From Streptomyces sp. NBC_00083 (GTDB lineage Bacteria; Actinomycetota; Actinomycetes; Streptomycetales; Streptomycetaceae), in NCBI RefSeq assembly GCF_026343295.1, contig NZ_JAPELY010000001.1:2418001-2482000 (forward strand): a stretch of 64,000 bases of DNA. Direction: 5' to 3'. The first letter of the stretch is position 1. Each line of letters begins with the position of its first letter. Shown piece after piece: positions 37,969-47,502 of this stretch. Made by a program: the position numbers and the translations under genes. Below the pieces are notes generated by a model. That model ran no database searches, was not told the origin of the DNA, and saw only the letters and a program-made list of their open reading frames with translations.

Positions 37969-39302
37969 CGGGCCGCCTCCTCGTCGTCGTCATCGGTGTG
38001 CAGCGGCGCGTGCAGCAGAACGCGCGCCGCGCGCCGGCCCGTCGCGTCGACCACGTCCATGCGCCAGCCGGTCAGCTCCACACGGTCGCCGACCTTCGGG
38101 ATCCGGCCGAGTTCGGTCGCCACGAGACCGGCGAGGGTCTCGTACGGCCCGTCCGGTACGCGCAGTCCGATCGCGGCGAGCTGGTCGTCGCGGGCGGCGC
38201 CGTCCGCGGAGTACAGGATGCGTCCGTCGGCGTCCTGCCCGGCGGGGGCGAGGTCGGGGGTCTCGTGCGGATCGTGCTCGTCGCGGACCTCGCCGACCAC
38301 TTCCTCCACGATGTCCTCGAGCGTCACGACGCCGGCGGTGCCGCCGTACTCGTCGATGACGACGGCCATGGTCCGCTTGCCGTACAGCTGGTCGAGCAGC
38401 CGGTCCACGGTGAGCGTCTCCGGTACGAGCAGCGGCTCGCGCAGCAGCGCGGTGACCGGGTGCAGGCGGCGGCGCTCGGCGGGCACGGCGAGGACGTCCT
38501 TGATGTGGGCTATGCCCACGACCGAGTCGAGGCTGCCCCGGTAGACGGGGAAGCGGGACAGGCCGGTGGCGCGGGTCGCGTTGGCGACGTCCTCCGCGGT
38601 GGCCTGCACATCGAGCGCGGTGACCTGCACGCGCGGGGTCATCACGTTCTCGGCGGTCAGTTCGGCGAGGTTGAGGGTGCGCACGAACAGCTCGGCCGTG
38701 TCCGCCTCCAGCGCGCCCTGCTTCGCCGAGTGGCGGGCCAGCGCGACCAGCTCCTGCGGGCTGCGCGCGGAGGCCAGCTCCTCGGCGGGTTCGAGGCCGA
38801 AGCGGCGCACCAGATGGTTGGCCGAGGTGTTGAGGTGACTGATCAGCGGCCGGAAGGCGGCGCTGAACGCGCGCTGCGGGGCCGAGACGACCTTCGCGAC
38901 GGCCAGCGGCGAGGAGATCGCCCAGTTCTTGGGGACGAGTTCGCCGACGACCATCAGGAACACCGTGGAGATCACCATGCCGAGCACGAGGGCCACCGAG
39001 CTCGCGGTCGACGCGGACAGGCCGGTCCACTCCAGCGGTCCGGTGAGGAGCTTGGCGATCGACGGCTTGGCGATCATGCCGATGACGAGGCCCGTGACGG
39101 TGATGCCCAGCTGGGCACCCGACAACTGGAAGGTGAGGCTCCGAACGGCCTTGAGGGCGCTGCCCGCGCCGCGTTCGCCGCGCTCGACGGCCCGTTCCAG
39201 GTCGCTGCGCTCGGCGGTGGTGAGGGAGAACTCGGCCGCGACGAAGACCGCGCACACCAACGAGAGCAGCACGGCCGCGAGGAGCAGGAGCACTTCGGTC
39301 AT
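37965..39302 (-). CDS. CNNM/HlyC-family membrane protein, long form, 445 aa
   Basis: DUF21 membrane domain (residues 1-190, starting VLLLLAAVLLSLVCAVFVAAEFSL), CBS pair (VMTPRVQVTALDVQ and LLVPETLTVDRLLDQLYGKRTMAVVIDEYGGTAGVVTLEDIVEEVVGE), and a CorC_HlyC domain (YSADGAARDDQLAAIGLRVPDGPYETLAGLV) are all present. This is the complete form of the family, linked to Mg2+/Co2+ handling rather than haemolysis. It is the first gene of a two-gene operon with the short form. Confidence 0.92.
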   Translation of the reverse strand: MTEVLLLLAAVLLSLVCAVFVAAEFSLTTAERSDLERAVERGERGAGSALKAVRSLTFQLSGAQLGITVTGLVIGMIAKPSIAKLLTGPLEWTGLSASTASSVALVLGMVISTVFLMVVGELVPKNWAISSPLAVAKVVSAPQRAFSAAFRPLISHLNTSANHLVRRFGLEPAEELASARSPQELVALARHSAKQGALEADTAELFVRTLNLAELTAENVMTPRVQVTALDVQATAEDVANATRATGLSRFPVYRGSLDSVVGIAHIKDVLAVPAERRRLHPVTALLREPLLVPETLTVDRLLDQLYGKRTMAVVIDEYGGTAGVVTLEDIVEEVVGEVRDEHDPHETPDLAPAGQDADGRILYSADGAARDDQLAAIGLRVPDGPYETLAGLVATELGRIPKVGDRVELTGWRMDVVDATGRRAARVLLHAPLHTDDDDEEAAR

Positions 39303-39382
39303 CGGGTCACCTCCGTCCCATGATCGGCCAGGCGGAGGCGGTGCGCGCGGTGTCGCGCGGCGGTACGGGTACTGGGAGGCTC

Positions 39383-39436
39383 GCCCATGGGCGGACGCTC
39401 ACACCTTTCATCCGGTGGATCGAAGTCCACCCATGG
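39383..39436. repeat. Long inverted repeat around CCCATGGG palindrome
   Basis: CGCCCATGGGCG (39383-39394) is a perfect 12-bp palindrome. CCATGGGCGGAC (39385-39396) is repeated in inverted form, with one mismatch, as GTCCACCCATGG at 39425-39436. The structure could be a terminator for the GNAT transcript region or an operator for the CNNM operon, which starts 80 bp away. Confidence 0.5.
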
Positions 39437-39470
39437 TAAAGCACTGGCAAAGGGAAGGTGGTGCGACGGC

Positions 39471-39902
39471 TCAGGCCAGGGGCTTCACCCAGCGCCGCCA
39501 CTGCTCCTGCGGCTCGTACCCCGCCGCCGCCCAGGCATGCCGCGCGAGCTCGTTGCGGACCAGCACCATGGCGTCCGCCCGACGCCCGCCGAGCGCCGCG
39601 AATCGGTCCTCCGCCGCGGCCAGGAGCGCCCCGCCGACGCCCCGGCGGCGGTGGTCCGGACGGACGGCGAGGCGGTAGAGATGACAGCGCCAGCCGTCGA
39701 ACCCCGCGATCACCGTGCCGACCAGCACGCCGTCGTCCTCGGCCAGGATCAACGCCTCGGGGTCCCGGGCGACGAGACGCTCCACACCCGCTCGGTCGTC
39801 GCTGATGCTGGTGCCCTCGGCGGCCGTCTTCCAGAAGCCCAGCACGGTGTCCAGATCATCGGGCCCCGCGGCCCGGATGCGCAGCTCGTTCATGCGCGCC
39901 AT
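39471..39902 (-). CDS. GNAT family N-acetyltransferase, 143 aa
   Basis: A single compact GNAT domain: RIRAAGPDDLDTVLGFW start, YRLAVRPDHRRRGVGGALLAAAE as the acetyl-CoA binding loop, and LVRNELARHAWAAAGYEPQEQW at the end. The ATG at 39902 is preceded by GGTGGTGGG; the ATG three codons on is also possible. The substrate is unknown. The gene follows the methyltransferase gene on the same strand with a 74-nt gap. Confidence 0.88.
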   Translation of the reverse strand: MARMNELRIRAAGPDDLDTVLGFWKTAAEGTSISDDRAGVERLVARDPEALILAEDDGVLVGTVIAGFDGWRCHLYRLAVRPDHRRRGVGGALLAAAEDRFAALGGRRADAMVLVRNELARHAWAAAGYEPQEQWRRWVKPLA

Positions 39903-39976
39903 CCCACCACCGCGGCCCCGCCCGCGACCAGGTGTTCTGCCATACGGACGCCGGTCCCGCGGGCCCGCTCCGCCCG

Positions 39977-40657
39977 CTACTCGTCCGGGCCCGGCGCCGG
40001 ACGCCGGGCCACCCCGAGCACACAGGGCGACGACGGCGCCGGAATGCCCCGTTCGGGCACCCGCAGCCGGCGGTACCCCACCATCTCGAAGCCGGCCGCC
40101 TCGATCGCGCCCACCGGATCGCGCGCCGTGTGACAGCCGCCGAACAGCATCGGCCACACCGTGCGGTCCACCCCCCGCTGTACGGTCGCGAGCACCCGGC
40201 CCTCGGCCCTGCCGTGCTCGAAGAAGCGCAGCTCACCGCCGGGGCGCAGCACGCGGCGGAGCTCGCCGAGCGCGCGCGGCAGATCGCGTACCGAACACAG
40301 CACGAGCGAGGCGACCGCTGCGTCGAAGGCCTCGCTCTTGACGGGCAGCGCCTCCGCCGCACCCGGCACCACGTCCACCGGTACATCGGCCCTGAGCGCC
40401 GCCCGGACCGCCGACTGCCGTAGCGTGCGCTCCGGTTCGAGCGCCACCACCTCGGAGACGGCCGCGGGATAGTGCGCGAAGTTGAGCCCGTTCCCGGCGC
40501 CGATCTCGATGACGCGGCCCGACAGCCCGTCGAGGAGTTCGGCGCGGTGCGGGGCGATCCCGGCCCTCCGGTCGACCGCCTCGCTGTAGCGGGCGTAGAA
40601 GCGGGCGAACACCGGATGGTGCACGGCATCCGGGGCGAGCCTGGTGCGCGGCGCCAT
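39977..40657 (-). CDS. Class I SAM-dependent methyltransferase, 226 aa
   Basis: Motif I is VIEIGAGNGLNFAHYP, motif II is VALEPERTLRQ, and the post-I region has LPVKSEAFDAAVASLVLCSV followed by LRRVLRPGGELRFFEHG, a pattern of UbiE/COQ5-type enzymes. An AGGAGG lies 7 nt before the ATG at 40657. The substrate is not identifiable; a small-molecule or quinone-type role is only possible. Confidence 0.88.
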   Translation of the reverse strand: MAPRTRLAPDAVHHPVFARFYARYSEAVDRRAGIAPHRAELLDGLSGRVIEIGAGNGLNFAHYPAAVSEVVALEPERTLRQSAVRAALRADVPVDVVPGAAEALPVKSEAFDAAVASLVLCSVRDLPRALGELRRVLRPGGELRFFEHGRAEGRVLATVQRGVDRTVWPMLFGGCHTARDPVGAIEAAGFEMVGYRRLRVPERGIPAPSSPCVLGVARRPAPGPDE

Positions 40658-40765
40658 GGCGGACCTCCTGAGACTGCGGACCCCTCCCCGTATTGTCCCC
40701 GCGCCGGGCCCGCTCACCCGTCCGCGGACATCAGGGCCGGCATCGCCCCGCGCCCGGCGGCCCGC

Positions 40766-41128
40766 TCACCCGTCAGGTGACTCCACGAAGCAGAACTCGT
40801 TGCCCTCGGGATCCGTCATCACCTGGAAGACGCCCTGCTCGTCGGTCACCGTCGCGCCCACCGGGCGCGCCCCGCGCCGCACGGCCGCCGCCCGCGCCCG
40901 GCCCACGTCCTCGACCGCGAGGTCCAGGTGCAGCCGGTTCTTGACCGCCTTCTCCTCCGGCACCTTCTGGAAGGCGAGCCGGGGCGAACCCGGCGGGTCG
41001 ACATGGGCCCACGAGGGGCCCCGGAGCACGGGGTGCCCGCCGAGCAGCGCCGCCCAGAACCGGGCGAGCCGCCCCGGGTCGGCACAGTCCACGACGAGCT
41101 GCCCGAGGCGGGCCCGTAACACAGCCAT
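40766..41128 (-). CDS. VOC/glyoxalase-like domain protein, 120 aa
   Basis: It has the beta-alpha-beta-beta-beta repeats of the vicinal oxygen chelate fold (LVVDCADPGRLARFWAALLGG, then NRLHLDLAVEDV, and VMTDPEGNEFCFVE). The DPEGNEFC ending is the common glyoxalase_6 type. The ATG at 41128 overlaps the bioD stop (ATGA), so it is the last gene of the biotin operon by arrangement. No link to biotin chemistry is known to me, and hitch-hiking is possible. Confidence 0.86.
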   Translation of the reverse strand: MAVLRARLGQLVVDCADPGRLARFWAALLGGHPVLRGPSWAHVDPPGSPRLAFQKVPEEKAVKNRLHLDLAVEDVGRARAAAVRRGARPVGATVTDEQGVFQVMTDPEGNEFCFVESPDG

Positions 41129-41820
41129 CAGATACTCCAAACGCCGCCGAGCGCGGGGGCGAGCCAATGGGCCGCCCGGATACGGAAGTCGGTGGGCGCC
41201 AGCCGTCCGGCGCCCTCGGGCACGGTGCCGAGCAAGGGTGCACCCGCGGACTCCGGCAGGTCCACCAGATTGCAGCGCGAGGCGAGGTCGGGCTCGGCGG
41301 GCCAGCTGCCGACGACGACCCCGGCGAACTCGATGCCACGGGCCCGCAGGGCCTCGCCGGTCAGGGCCGTCGAGTTGAGTGTGCCCAGTCCGGCGGGCGT
41401 CACCACCACCACGGGCGCACCGAGGATCCGGGCGGCGTCCGCGAGGGTGCCGCCCTCCTCGTCGAAGCGGACCAGGAGCCCGCCCGCGCCCTCGACCAGG
41501 ACCAGGTCGTGCTCGGTGGCCAGCTTCGCCGCTGCCTCGGCCACTTCGGCGGGCCCGACCGGTGTCATACCGGCCCGGCGGGCGGCGGTGCCGGGCGCCA
41601 ACGGCTCGGGGAACCGGGCCAGTTCGGCCCCGGTCACCGCGTCGCCCGCCAGGCGCCGCACCTCGGCCACGTCACCCGGCTCGCCCGGCGCGACCCCCGT
41701 CTGGGCGGGCTTGAGCACCGCCACCGAACGGCCGCCGGCGAGCGCGAGGGCGGCGATCGCCGCCGTGGTGATGGTCTTGCCGATCTCGGTCCCCGTACCG
41801 CTCACGACCAGAATCGTCAT
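41128..41820 (-). CDS. bioD: Dethiobiotin synthetase
   Basis: The P-loop is GTGTEIGKT (the BioD form GTxTxVGKT), followed by VAVLKPAQTG, the acidic LVLVEGAGGLLV loop and VTPAGLGTLNSTALT. It carboxylates and closes the ureido ring of DAPA using ATP and CO2, the third step of biotin ring assembly. The 230-residue length is normal. It starts 2 nt before the bioA stop region and belongs to the bioB-bioA-bioD operon. Confidence 0.95.
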   Translation of the reverse strand: MTILVVSGTGTEIGKTITTAAIAALALAGGRSVAVLKPAQTGVAPGEPGDVAEVRRLAGDAVTGAELARFPEPLAPGTAARRAGMTPVGPAEVAEAAAKLATEHDLVLVEGAGGLLVRFDEEGGTLADAARILGAPVVVVTPAGLGTLNSTALTGEALRARGIEFAGVVVGSWPAEPDLASRCNLVDLPESAGAPLLGTVPEGAGRLAPTDFRIRAAHWLAPALGGVWSI

Positions 41821-41821
41821 C

Positions 41822-43111
41822 TCAGCCCTCCCGCGCGGCCGCGCACACCGCTCGGCAGATGCGCGCCAGATCGTCGTCGCCCGTCACATAGGGCGGCATC
41901 GTGTAGATCAAGTCCCGGAACGGCCGCAGCCACACGCCCTCGCGCACCGCGGCCGCCGTCGCGGCCCCCATGTCCACGTCGTGGTCCAGCTGGACCACGC
42001 CGATGGCGCCGAGCACCCGCACATCGCGTACGCCCTCGATCGAGCGGGCCGCGCCGAGACCGTCGAGCAGTCCCGCCTCGATCCTCCTGACCTCGCCGCG
42101 CCAGTCCTGGCCGAGCAGCAGGTCGATCGAGGCGAGCGCCACCGACGCGGCCAGCGGATTGCCCATGAACGTCGGGCCGTGGGCGAGCACCGGAACATCG
42201 CCCGACGAGATGCCGTCGGCGACCCGGCTCGTGCACAGCGTCGCCGCCATCGACAGATAACCGCCGGTCAGCGCCTTGCCGACGCACATGACATCCGGTG
42301 AGACCGCGGCGTGATCGGCCGCGAACAGTTCCCCGGTGCGGCCGAAACCGGACGCGATCTCGTCGAGCACCAGCAGCACGCCGTGCTCGTCGCACGCCTC
42401 GCGCAGCACCCGCAGGTACGCCGGGGAGTGGAAGCGCATGCCGCCCGCGCCCTGCACCACCGGCTCCACGATGACCGCGGCCAGCTCGTCGGCGTGCCGC
42501 GCGATCGTCTCGCGCAGCTCCCGGGCGTACGACTCCTCGAACGCCGTGGGCGGGGCGCCCACGAAGAGCTGCCGGGGCAGCACGCCCTGCCACAGCTCGT
42601 GCATCCCGCCCTCGGGGTCGCACACCGACATGGGCTGCCAGGTGTCGCCGTGGTAGCCGCCGCGCCAGGTCATGAGCCGCTGCTTGCGCGGCTGCCCGAC
42701 CGAGCGCCAGTACTGCAGGCACATCTTCACGGCGACCTCGACCGAGACCGAGCCGGAGTCGCTGAGGAAGACGTGCTGGAGCGGGCCGGGCGTGATCTCC
42801 ACGAGCCGGGCCGCGAGCCGCACGGCGGGCTCATGGGTGAGCCCGCCGAACATGACATGGCTCATCCGGTCGAGCTGGCCGCGGGCCGCCTCGTTGAGCA
42901 CCGGGTGGTTGTAGCCGTGCACGGCCGACCACCACGACGCCATGCCGTCGATCAACTCGCGCTGCCCGTACGCCGGTTCGGCCAGCCGCAGCCGTACGCC
43001 CGACGCCGATTCCACCAGGAGCTGCTCTTGGCGGCCCGGCATCGGACCGTACGGATGCCAGACGTGCCGGCGGTCCAGGTCGAGCAGGTGGGCGGGGGAG
43101 AGGTCAGGCAT
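41822..43111 (-). CDS. bioA: Adenosylmethionine-8-amino-7-oxononanoate transaminase
   Basis: A PLP fold-type I class III aminotransferase with HVWHPYGPM at the N-terminus (BioA-specific substrate loop), [14 protein letters not shown] with the cofactor Asp, and the Schiff-base lysine in [15 protein letters not shown]. At 429 residues it is full length. It uses SAM as the amino donor to make DAPA. Its start overlaps the end of bioB by 8 nt. Confidence 0.95.
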   Translation of the reverse strand: MPDLSPAHLLDLDRRHVWHPYGPMPGRQEQLLVESASGVRLRLAEPAYGQRELIDGMASWWSAVHGYNHPVLNEAARGQLDRMSHVMFGGLTHEPAVRLAARLVEITPGPLQHVFLSDSGSVSVEVAVKMCLQYWRSVGQPRKQRLMTWRGGYHGDTWQPMSVCDPEGGMHELWQGVLPRQLFVGAPPTAFEESYARELRETIARHADELAAVIVEPVVQGAGGMRFHSPAYLRVLREACDEHGVLLVLDEIASGFGRTGELFAADHAAVSPDVMCVGKALTGGYLSMAATLCTSRVADGISSGDVPVLAHGPTFMGNPLAASVALASIDLLLGQDWRGEVRRIEAGLLDGLGAARSIEGVRDVRVLGAIGVVQLDHDVDMGAATAAAVREGVWLRPFRDLIYTMPPYVTGDDDLARICRAVCAAAREG

Positions 43112-44351
43112 TGGGCGCGAGATCCGTCCCCGCGCCGCGGCGGCGCACGGCCACCAGGTCCGTGCGCGCCTGGTCGGCGGGCGCCTGCTCGGGCAGCTCG
43201 GGCGCGCCGTGGCCCCCGCAGGGCCCGCAGCCGCCGCCCTCGTGGGAGCCGCCGCCGCTCTCGTCGTGCGCACCGCAGCCGGAGGCCGAGCTGCCGCAGC
43301 CCGACGCGGCGGCGTCCGTGCCGCAGCCCGCGGCGGCGAGCGCGTCGGCGCGGTGGCGCGGCAGCGTCGTGGTACCGGCGCCCTCCACCTCGAACCCGGC
43401 GTCCGCGATCATGTCGAGGTCGGTCTGTCCCGCCTGGCCCTCGCTGGTCAGGTAGTCGCCGAGGAAGATCGAGTTGACCAGGTGGAGCGCGAGCGGCTGC
43501 ATCGAGCGCAGATGCACCTCACGGCCGCCCGCGAGCCGCACCTCGACGTCCGGGCAGACGAACCGGGTCATGGCGAGGATGCGCAGGCAGCGCTGCGGGG
43601 TGAGGTTCCACTCCTTGCCGAGCGGGGTCCCCTCGAACGGGATGAGGAAGTTCACCGGCACCGAGTCCGGGTCGAGCTCGCGCAGCGAGAAGACGACGTC
43701 CACCAGGTCCTCGTCGGACTCGCCCATGCCCGCGATCAGGCCCGAGCAGGCCGAGAGCCCCGCGCCGTGCGCCTTGGTCACGGTGTCCACGCGGTCCTGG
43801 TAGGTGTGCGTGGAGGTGATCTCCCCGTACGTCGCCTCGGACGTGTTCAGGTTGTGGTTGTAGGCGTCCGCGCCCGCCGCACGCAGCCGCTCGGCCTGGC
43901 CGTCGGAGAGCAGCCCGAGGCAGGCGCAGACCTCGACGCCCTCGTTCTGCTCCTTGATCGTCTCGATGGTCTCCGAGACGCGGGCGATGTCGCGGTCCGT
44001 GGGGCCGCGGCCACTGGCCACCAGGCAGACCCGCTTCGCGCCGCCGGCCACGCCCGCGGCCGCCGCCTTCGAGGCCTCGTCCGGCTTGAGCCAGGTGTAC
44101 TTCAGGATGTCGGCCTTGGAGCCGAGCCGCTGGGAGCAGTACGAACAGTCCTCGGGGCACAGGCCCGACTTCAGGTTCACCAGATAGTTCAGCTTCACCC
44201 GGCGGCCGAACCACTGGCGGCGCACCTTGCCGGCCGCGGCCACCACATCGAGCAGTTCGTCGTCGGAGGTCGCCAGTACGGCGAGTGCCTCTTCGCGGGT
44301 CGGCAGTTCGCGCCGCAACCCCTTGTCCACCAGCGTGTTCAGCAGGTCCAT
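43104..44351 (-). CDS. bioB: Biotin synthase with Cys/Gly/His-rich C-terminal tail, 415 aa
   Basis: The radical SAM motif CPEDCSYC (CX3CX2C) is in the usual place, and [30 protein letters not shown] and the conserved Arg in [11 protein letters not shown] complete the enzyme. It inserts sulfur into dethiobiotin, consuming its [2Fe-2S] cluster. Normal BioB is about 330-350 residues. Here about 70 extra residues follow, containing five Cys and several His in Gly-rich repeats ([16 protein letters not shown], then [11 protein letters not shown]) and a basic end. The tail may bind metal or help rebuild the cluster. It is the first gene of the leftward bio operon and divergent from bioF. Confidence 0.94.
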   Translation of the reverse strand: MDLLNTLVDKGLRRELPTREEALAVLATSDDELLDVVAAAGKVRRQWFGRRVKLNYLVNLKSGLCPEDCSYCSQRLGSKADILKYTWLKPDEASKAAAAGVAGGAKRVCLVASGRGPTDRDIARVSETIETIKEQNEGVEVCACLGLLSDGQAERLRAAGADAYNHNLNTSEATYGEITSTHTYQDRVDTVTKAHGAGLSACSGLIAGMGESDEDLVDVVFSLRELDPDSVPVNFLIPFEGTPLGKEWNLTPQRCLRILAMTRFVCPDVEVRLAGGREVHLRSMQPLALHLVNSIFLGDYLTSEGQAGQTDLDMIADAGFEVEGAGTTTLPRHRADALAAAGCGTDAAASGCGSSASGCGAHDESGGGSHEGGGCGPCGGHGAPELPEQAPADQARTDLVAVRRRGAGTDLAPNA

Positions 44352-44436
44352 GGCGCCGATCTTCGCGCACGGCACCGCCCCTGGCCAAGGTAGGGATCCC
44401 ACAACACAGTCCGTTTGAGGTGTGTGTATCGCCACA

Positions 44437-44465
44437 CCATGACCAGTCATGGCACCGGCTAGGGT
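44437..44465. promoter_or_regulatory. bioF promoter region with 16-bp palindrome
   Basis: CCATGACCAGTCATGG (44437-44452) is a perfect dyad (7+2+7) in the 144-bp region between divergent bioB and bioF. A TAGGGT -10 box for bioF sits at 44460-44465, so the dyad overlaps the -35 position. A repressor of biotin genes is the natural reading; the sequence is not the BioQ consensus (TGAAC/GTTCA). Confidence 0.5.
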
Positions 44466-44495
44466 CTGTCGGCAGCCTACAAAAGGGACTCCACC

Positions 44496-45638
44496 ATGTT
44501 GCGAGCGCCGTTCGACTGGATCGACAGAGAATCGGAGCGCCGCGAGCGCGCCGGTCTGGTCCGTACGCTCCGGCCCCGCGACGCCGGCCAGGACCTCCTC
44601 GACCTGGCGAGCAACGACTACCTCGGGCTCACCCGGCACCCGGCGGTCACGGCCTCGGCCGCCGAGGCGGCGCACCGCTGGGGCGCCGGTGCGACCGGCT
44701 CCCGCCTGGTCACCGGCACCACGGCGCTCCACGCGGAGCTGGAGCGCGAACTCGCCGACTTCTGCGGCTTCGAGGCCGCCCTCGTCTTCTCCTCCGGGTA
44801 CGCGGCGAACCTGGCTGCCCTGACCGCGCTCGGCCCGCACGGCTCCCTGATCGTCTCCGACGCCGCCAACCACGCCTCCATCGTCGACGGCTGCCGGCTC
44901 GCACGGGCCCGGACGGAGGTCGTGCCGCACTCCGATCCCGACGCCGTGCGCAAGGCCCTCGACGCCCACGACGGCCCGGCTCTCGTGGTGTCCGACTCGG
45001 TGTTCTCGGTGGACGGCGACGCCGCACCGCTGCCCCAACTGGCCGAAAAGTGCCGGGAGTTCGGGGCGGCGCTCGTCGTGGACGACGCGCATGGGCTCGG
45101 GGTGCTCGGCGCGGGCGGGCGCGGCGCGCTCCATGCGGTGGGGCTCGCGGGCGCCGAGGACGTCGTCGCCACCGTCACCCTGTCGAAGTCGCTCGGCAGC
45201 CAGGGCGGCGCGGTCCTCGGGCCCGCCCGGGTCGTGCGGCACCTGGTGAACGCGGCGCGCACCTTCATCTTCGACACGGGGCTCGCCCCCGCGGCGGCCG
45301 GCGGCGCGCTCGCCGCGCTGCGCCTGCTGCGCGCGGAGCCGGAGCGCGCGGCGCGGGCCCGCGCGGTCGCCGCCGAACTGCACGGCAGGCTCACCGCCGC
45401 GGGGCATGCCGCGGTGCGTCCCGACGCCGCGGTGGTCTCCGTGCGGGCGCCCTCTCCGGAGGCCGCGGTGGCCTGGGCCGCCGACTGCCGGGCGGCCGGC
45501 CTGGTCGTGGGCTGCTTCCGCCCGCCGTCGGTGCCGGACGGCATCTCGCGGATCCGGCTCACCGCACGGGCCGATCTGACGCCGCAGCAGATCGACAGGG
45601 CGGTGGGCGCGATCCTGAGGACCGCGCCCACGGTGTGA
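44496..45638 (+). CDS. bioF: 8-amino-7-oxononanoate synthase
   Basis: An alpha-oxoamine synthase with [15 protein letters not shown], the [16 protein letters not shown] segment, [29 protein letters not shown] and the PLP lysine in [16 protein letters not shown]. The enzyme condenses pimeloyl thioester with alanine. At 380 residues it is full length. AAAGGGA precedes the ATG. It is transcribed away from bioB. Confidence 0.95.
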   Translation: MLRAPFDWIDRESERRERAGLVRTLRPRDAGQDLLDLASNDYLGLTRHPAVTASAAEAAHRWGAGATGSRLVTGTTALHAELERELADFCGFEAALVFSSGYAANLAALTALGPHGSLIVSDAANHASIVDGCRLARARTEVVPHSDPDAVRKALDAHDGPALVVSDSVFSVDGDAAPLPQLAEKCREFGAALVVDDAHGLGVLGAGGRGALHAVGLAGAEDVVATVTLSKSLGSQGGAVLGPARVVRHLVNAARTFIFDTGLAPAAAGGALAALRLLRAEPERAARARAVAAELHGRLTAAGHAAVRPDAAVVSVRAPSPEAAVAWAADCRAAGLVVGCFRPPSVPDGISRIRLTARADLTPQQIDRAVGAILRTAPTV

Positions 45639-45645
45639 CGTACCG

Positions 45646-45867
45646 TCAACTCGCCCTGCGAAGGGACGAGATGAAGCGGTGCCAGGCCAGGTCGCCGAAG
45701 AGCAGCGCGGGGCCTTCGATCCGTTGGGAGTCGCGCACGGCAAGCAGCTCGCCCTTGAGCCGGGCCGTCTCGACACAGTTGTTCATGCCCACGCTACGGC
45801 TGCTGCGCCGCCACGAGGCATGGGTGAGGGATGTGCTGGAGGGAACGTGTGCGGGATGCGCGGACAT
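45646..45867 (-). CDS. DUF397 domain protein, 73 aa
   Basis: The DUF397 consensus is visible: [32 protein letters not shown], then [19 protein letters not shown]. These small proteins are encoded beside Scr1-type XRE regulators in actinomycetes and modulate them, as in WhiJ- and AbaA-like loci. It starts 23 nt after its XRE gene and is co-transcribed with it. Confidence 0.9.
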   Translation of the reverse strand: MSAHPAHVPSSTSLTHASWRRSSRSVGMNNCVETARLKGELLAVRDSQRIEGPALLFGDLAWHRFISSLRRAS

Positions 45868-45890
45868 CTAGCCTCCCCACCCGCCACGGA

Positions 45891-46760
45891 CTAGCCCGGT
45901 TCGTCTTCGTCCCGGGCAGCCCTGGCGATGAGATCCAACGAGTCCTCGGAGGAAAGCGCGAGTGCCTGGACGCTCTGGAACGCGGCACTGTACGCCTCAA
46001 GGTCTTCTCTCCGTTCGAGGTAGAGGCTACTCGTCAAGTGGTCGATAACCACCACGTCCAGATCAGAAATGGCCGGAAACGAAAATATAAGAAAGGGACC
46101 CGTCAGTCCCACATAGCCGCCGCGGTGGAACGGAATGACCTGCAGCCGGACGTGTTCGAGCGCGGCCACGTCGAGCAGATGACGTAACTGTTCGCGCATC
46201 GCCGCGGGGCCGCCCACCCGTCGGCGCACCACCGCCTCGTCGATGACCGCGCTCAACATCAGCGGGGGATCGGCGCGCAGCACCTCCTGACGGGCGAGCC
46301 GCACCTCCACCAGGGAGTCCACCTTCGCCGGCGAGAGACCTCCGAGCGCGGCCCGCGTCATCGCCCGCGCGTACGCCGGCGTCTGGAGCAGACCGGGCAC
46401 CACCGACGTCTCCAGGGTGCGGGCCGAACGCGCCTGCGACTCCAGGCTGATGAAGTCGCGGTACTGCGGTGGCAGCAGCCCGCTGTACGCGCGCGTCCAG
46501 TCCACCCCGCCGCTCCCCGCCGAATCCGCCAACGCGCCCAACAGGGCGCGAAGTTGGGGGTCGAGGACCTCGTAGGCGTCGAGCAGCCGGGCCACGTCGG
46601 CCGGCTTCACCCCGCTGCGCCCGGTCTCGATCCGGCTCACCTTCGACTGGTGCCAGCCGACCCGGGCGGCCGCCTCCCCGCTGGTGAGCCCCGCCCGGTC
46701 GCGCAGCCGGCGCAACTCCTCGCCGAGCTTGCGTCTGCGCACCGCCGGTCCGTGCCCCAT
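45891..46760 (-). CDS. Scr1-type XRE regulator (HTH plus DUF5753), 289 aa
   Basis: The N-terminal HTH is LGEELRRLRDRAGLTSGEAAARVGWHQSKVSRIETGRSGV. The C-terminal DUF5753 domain shows VVPGLLQTPAYARAMTRAAL and LQVIPFHRGGYVGLTGPFLIFSF, conserved in the family. These regulators act in morphological and antibiotic development together with a DUF397 protein and an ATP-binding anti-sigma-like protein. Both are present here. The divergent region holds an AT-rich dyad that fits its operator. Confidence 0.93.
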   Translation of the reverse strand: MGHGPAVRRRKLGEELRRLRDRAGLTSGEAAARVGWHQSKVSRIETGRSGVKPADVARLLDAYEVLDPQLRALLGALADSAGSGGVDWTRAYSGLLPPQYRDFISLESQARSARTLETSVVPGLLQTPAYARAMTRAALGGLSPAKVDSLVEVRLARQEVLRADPPLMLSAVIDEAVVRRRVGGPAAMREQLRHLLDVAALEHVRLQVIPFHRGGYVGLTGPFLIFSFPAISDLDVVVIDHLTSSLYLERREDLEAYSAAFQSVQALALSSEDSLDLIARAARDEDEPG

Positions 46761-46853
46761 GGCCGCCTCCTCCGCTTCCCGGCGAGGGGTAAGTGTGGGC
46801 CCAAATCCGGTCTTCCGTCGCAGAGTTCACCGCTTTGAGCGACAGATATATGC

Positions 46854-46869
46854 ATATCTTGGTGGATCG
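46854..46869. promoter_or_regulatory. AT-rich operator-like dyad of the XRE locus
   Basis: AGATAT-ATGC-ATATCT (46854-46869) is a 6+4+6 inverted repeat in the 237-bp divergent region between the XRE and ATP-binding genes. Such an AT-rich block is conspicuous in this genome, and it is the likely binding site of the Scr1-type regulator. Confidence 0.55.
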
Positions 46870-46997
46870 CACCCGAGACCGGCACGATGAGTGGCACTCT
46901 GGCGCGAAGCACAGTCCGAGGCCGACAACGTCTGCGTGAGCGCTCATCCGCTACGAGACATCGAGCCGGCCCCGGGTGGGAAAGGGACAGCGTCGCC

Positions 46998-47441
46998 ATG
47001 GCAGACCATCTCGAAGCAACCGTCACGCTGCCGAGCGATCCCGCCTCGGTCTCCGACGCGCGGCGCTACGTCGCGGGAATCCTCGCCGATTGGGGCCTGC
47101 CGCCCGACGCGGAAGCCGTCGACACGGTGCGGCTCATCGTCTCGGAGCTCGCCACCAACGCCGTGCAGCACACCCTCGGACAGTCGCCCACCTTCACGGT
47201 GGAGCTCCGTCTCGAACGCGAGGAGGTGCTGAGGGTCGGGGTCACCGACAGCCACCCGCGCTGGCCGAAACGATTGCCCGCGGCCGTGCAGCAGGACAAC
47301 GGACGGGGCATGGTCATCATCCGCTGGCTCGCCGCCGAGTCCGGCGGAAAGCTGTCGGTCGCGCCCACGGCGGACGGCGGCAAGACCGTCTGGATCGCCC
47401 TGCCGTGGCGCACGGGGACGGCGGCGGTGCAGAGCGGCTAG
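46998..47441 (+). CDS. ATP-binding (HATPase_c, anti-sigma-like) regulator, 147 aa
   Basis: A RsbW/SpoIIAB-type GHKL fold: VRLIVSELATNAVQHT (N box), VGVTDSHPRWPK with the ATP-binding Asp, and NGRGMVIIRWLA (G box). It has no phosphoacceptor His, so it acts as a kinase or anti-sigma factor rather than a sensor. AAAGGGA precedes the ATG at 46998. It is the third member of the Scr1/DUF397/ATPase module and divergent from the other two. Confidence 0.9.
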   Translation: MADHLEATVTLPSDPASVSDARRYVAGILADWGLPPDAEAVDTVRLIVSELATNAVQHTLGQSPTFTVELRLEREEVLRVGVTDSHPRWPKRLPAAVQQDNGRGMVIIRWLAAESGGKLSVAPTADGGKTVWIALPWRTGTAAVQSG

Positions 47442-47502
47442 GGCCCGGCCGCCGGACCCCGTGGCGCGGGGAGGGCCGCTCCAGGCCCCTGCTGACGCCC
47501 GG

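Noticed and set aside
44352..44495. BioQ-type operator in the bio intergenic region
   Set aside because: I looked for TGAAC-N-GTTCA dyads and found none; the palindrome present has a different sequence.
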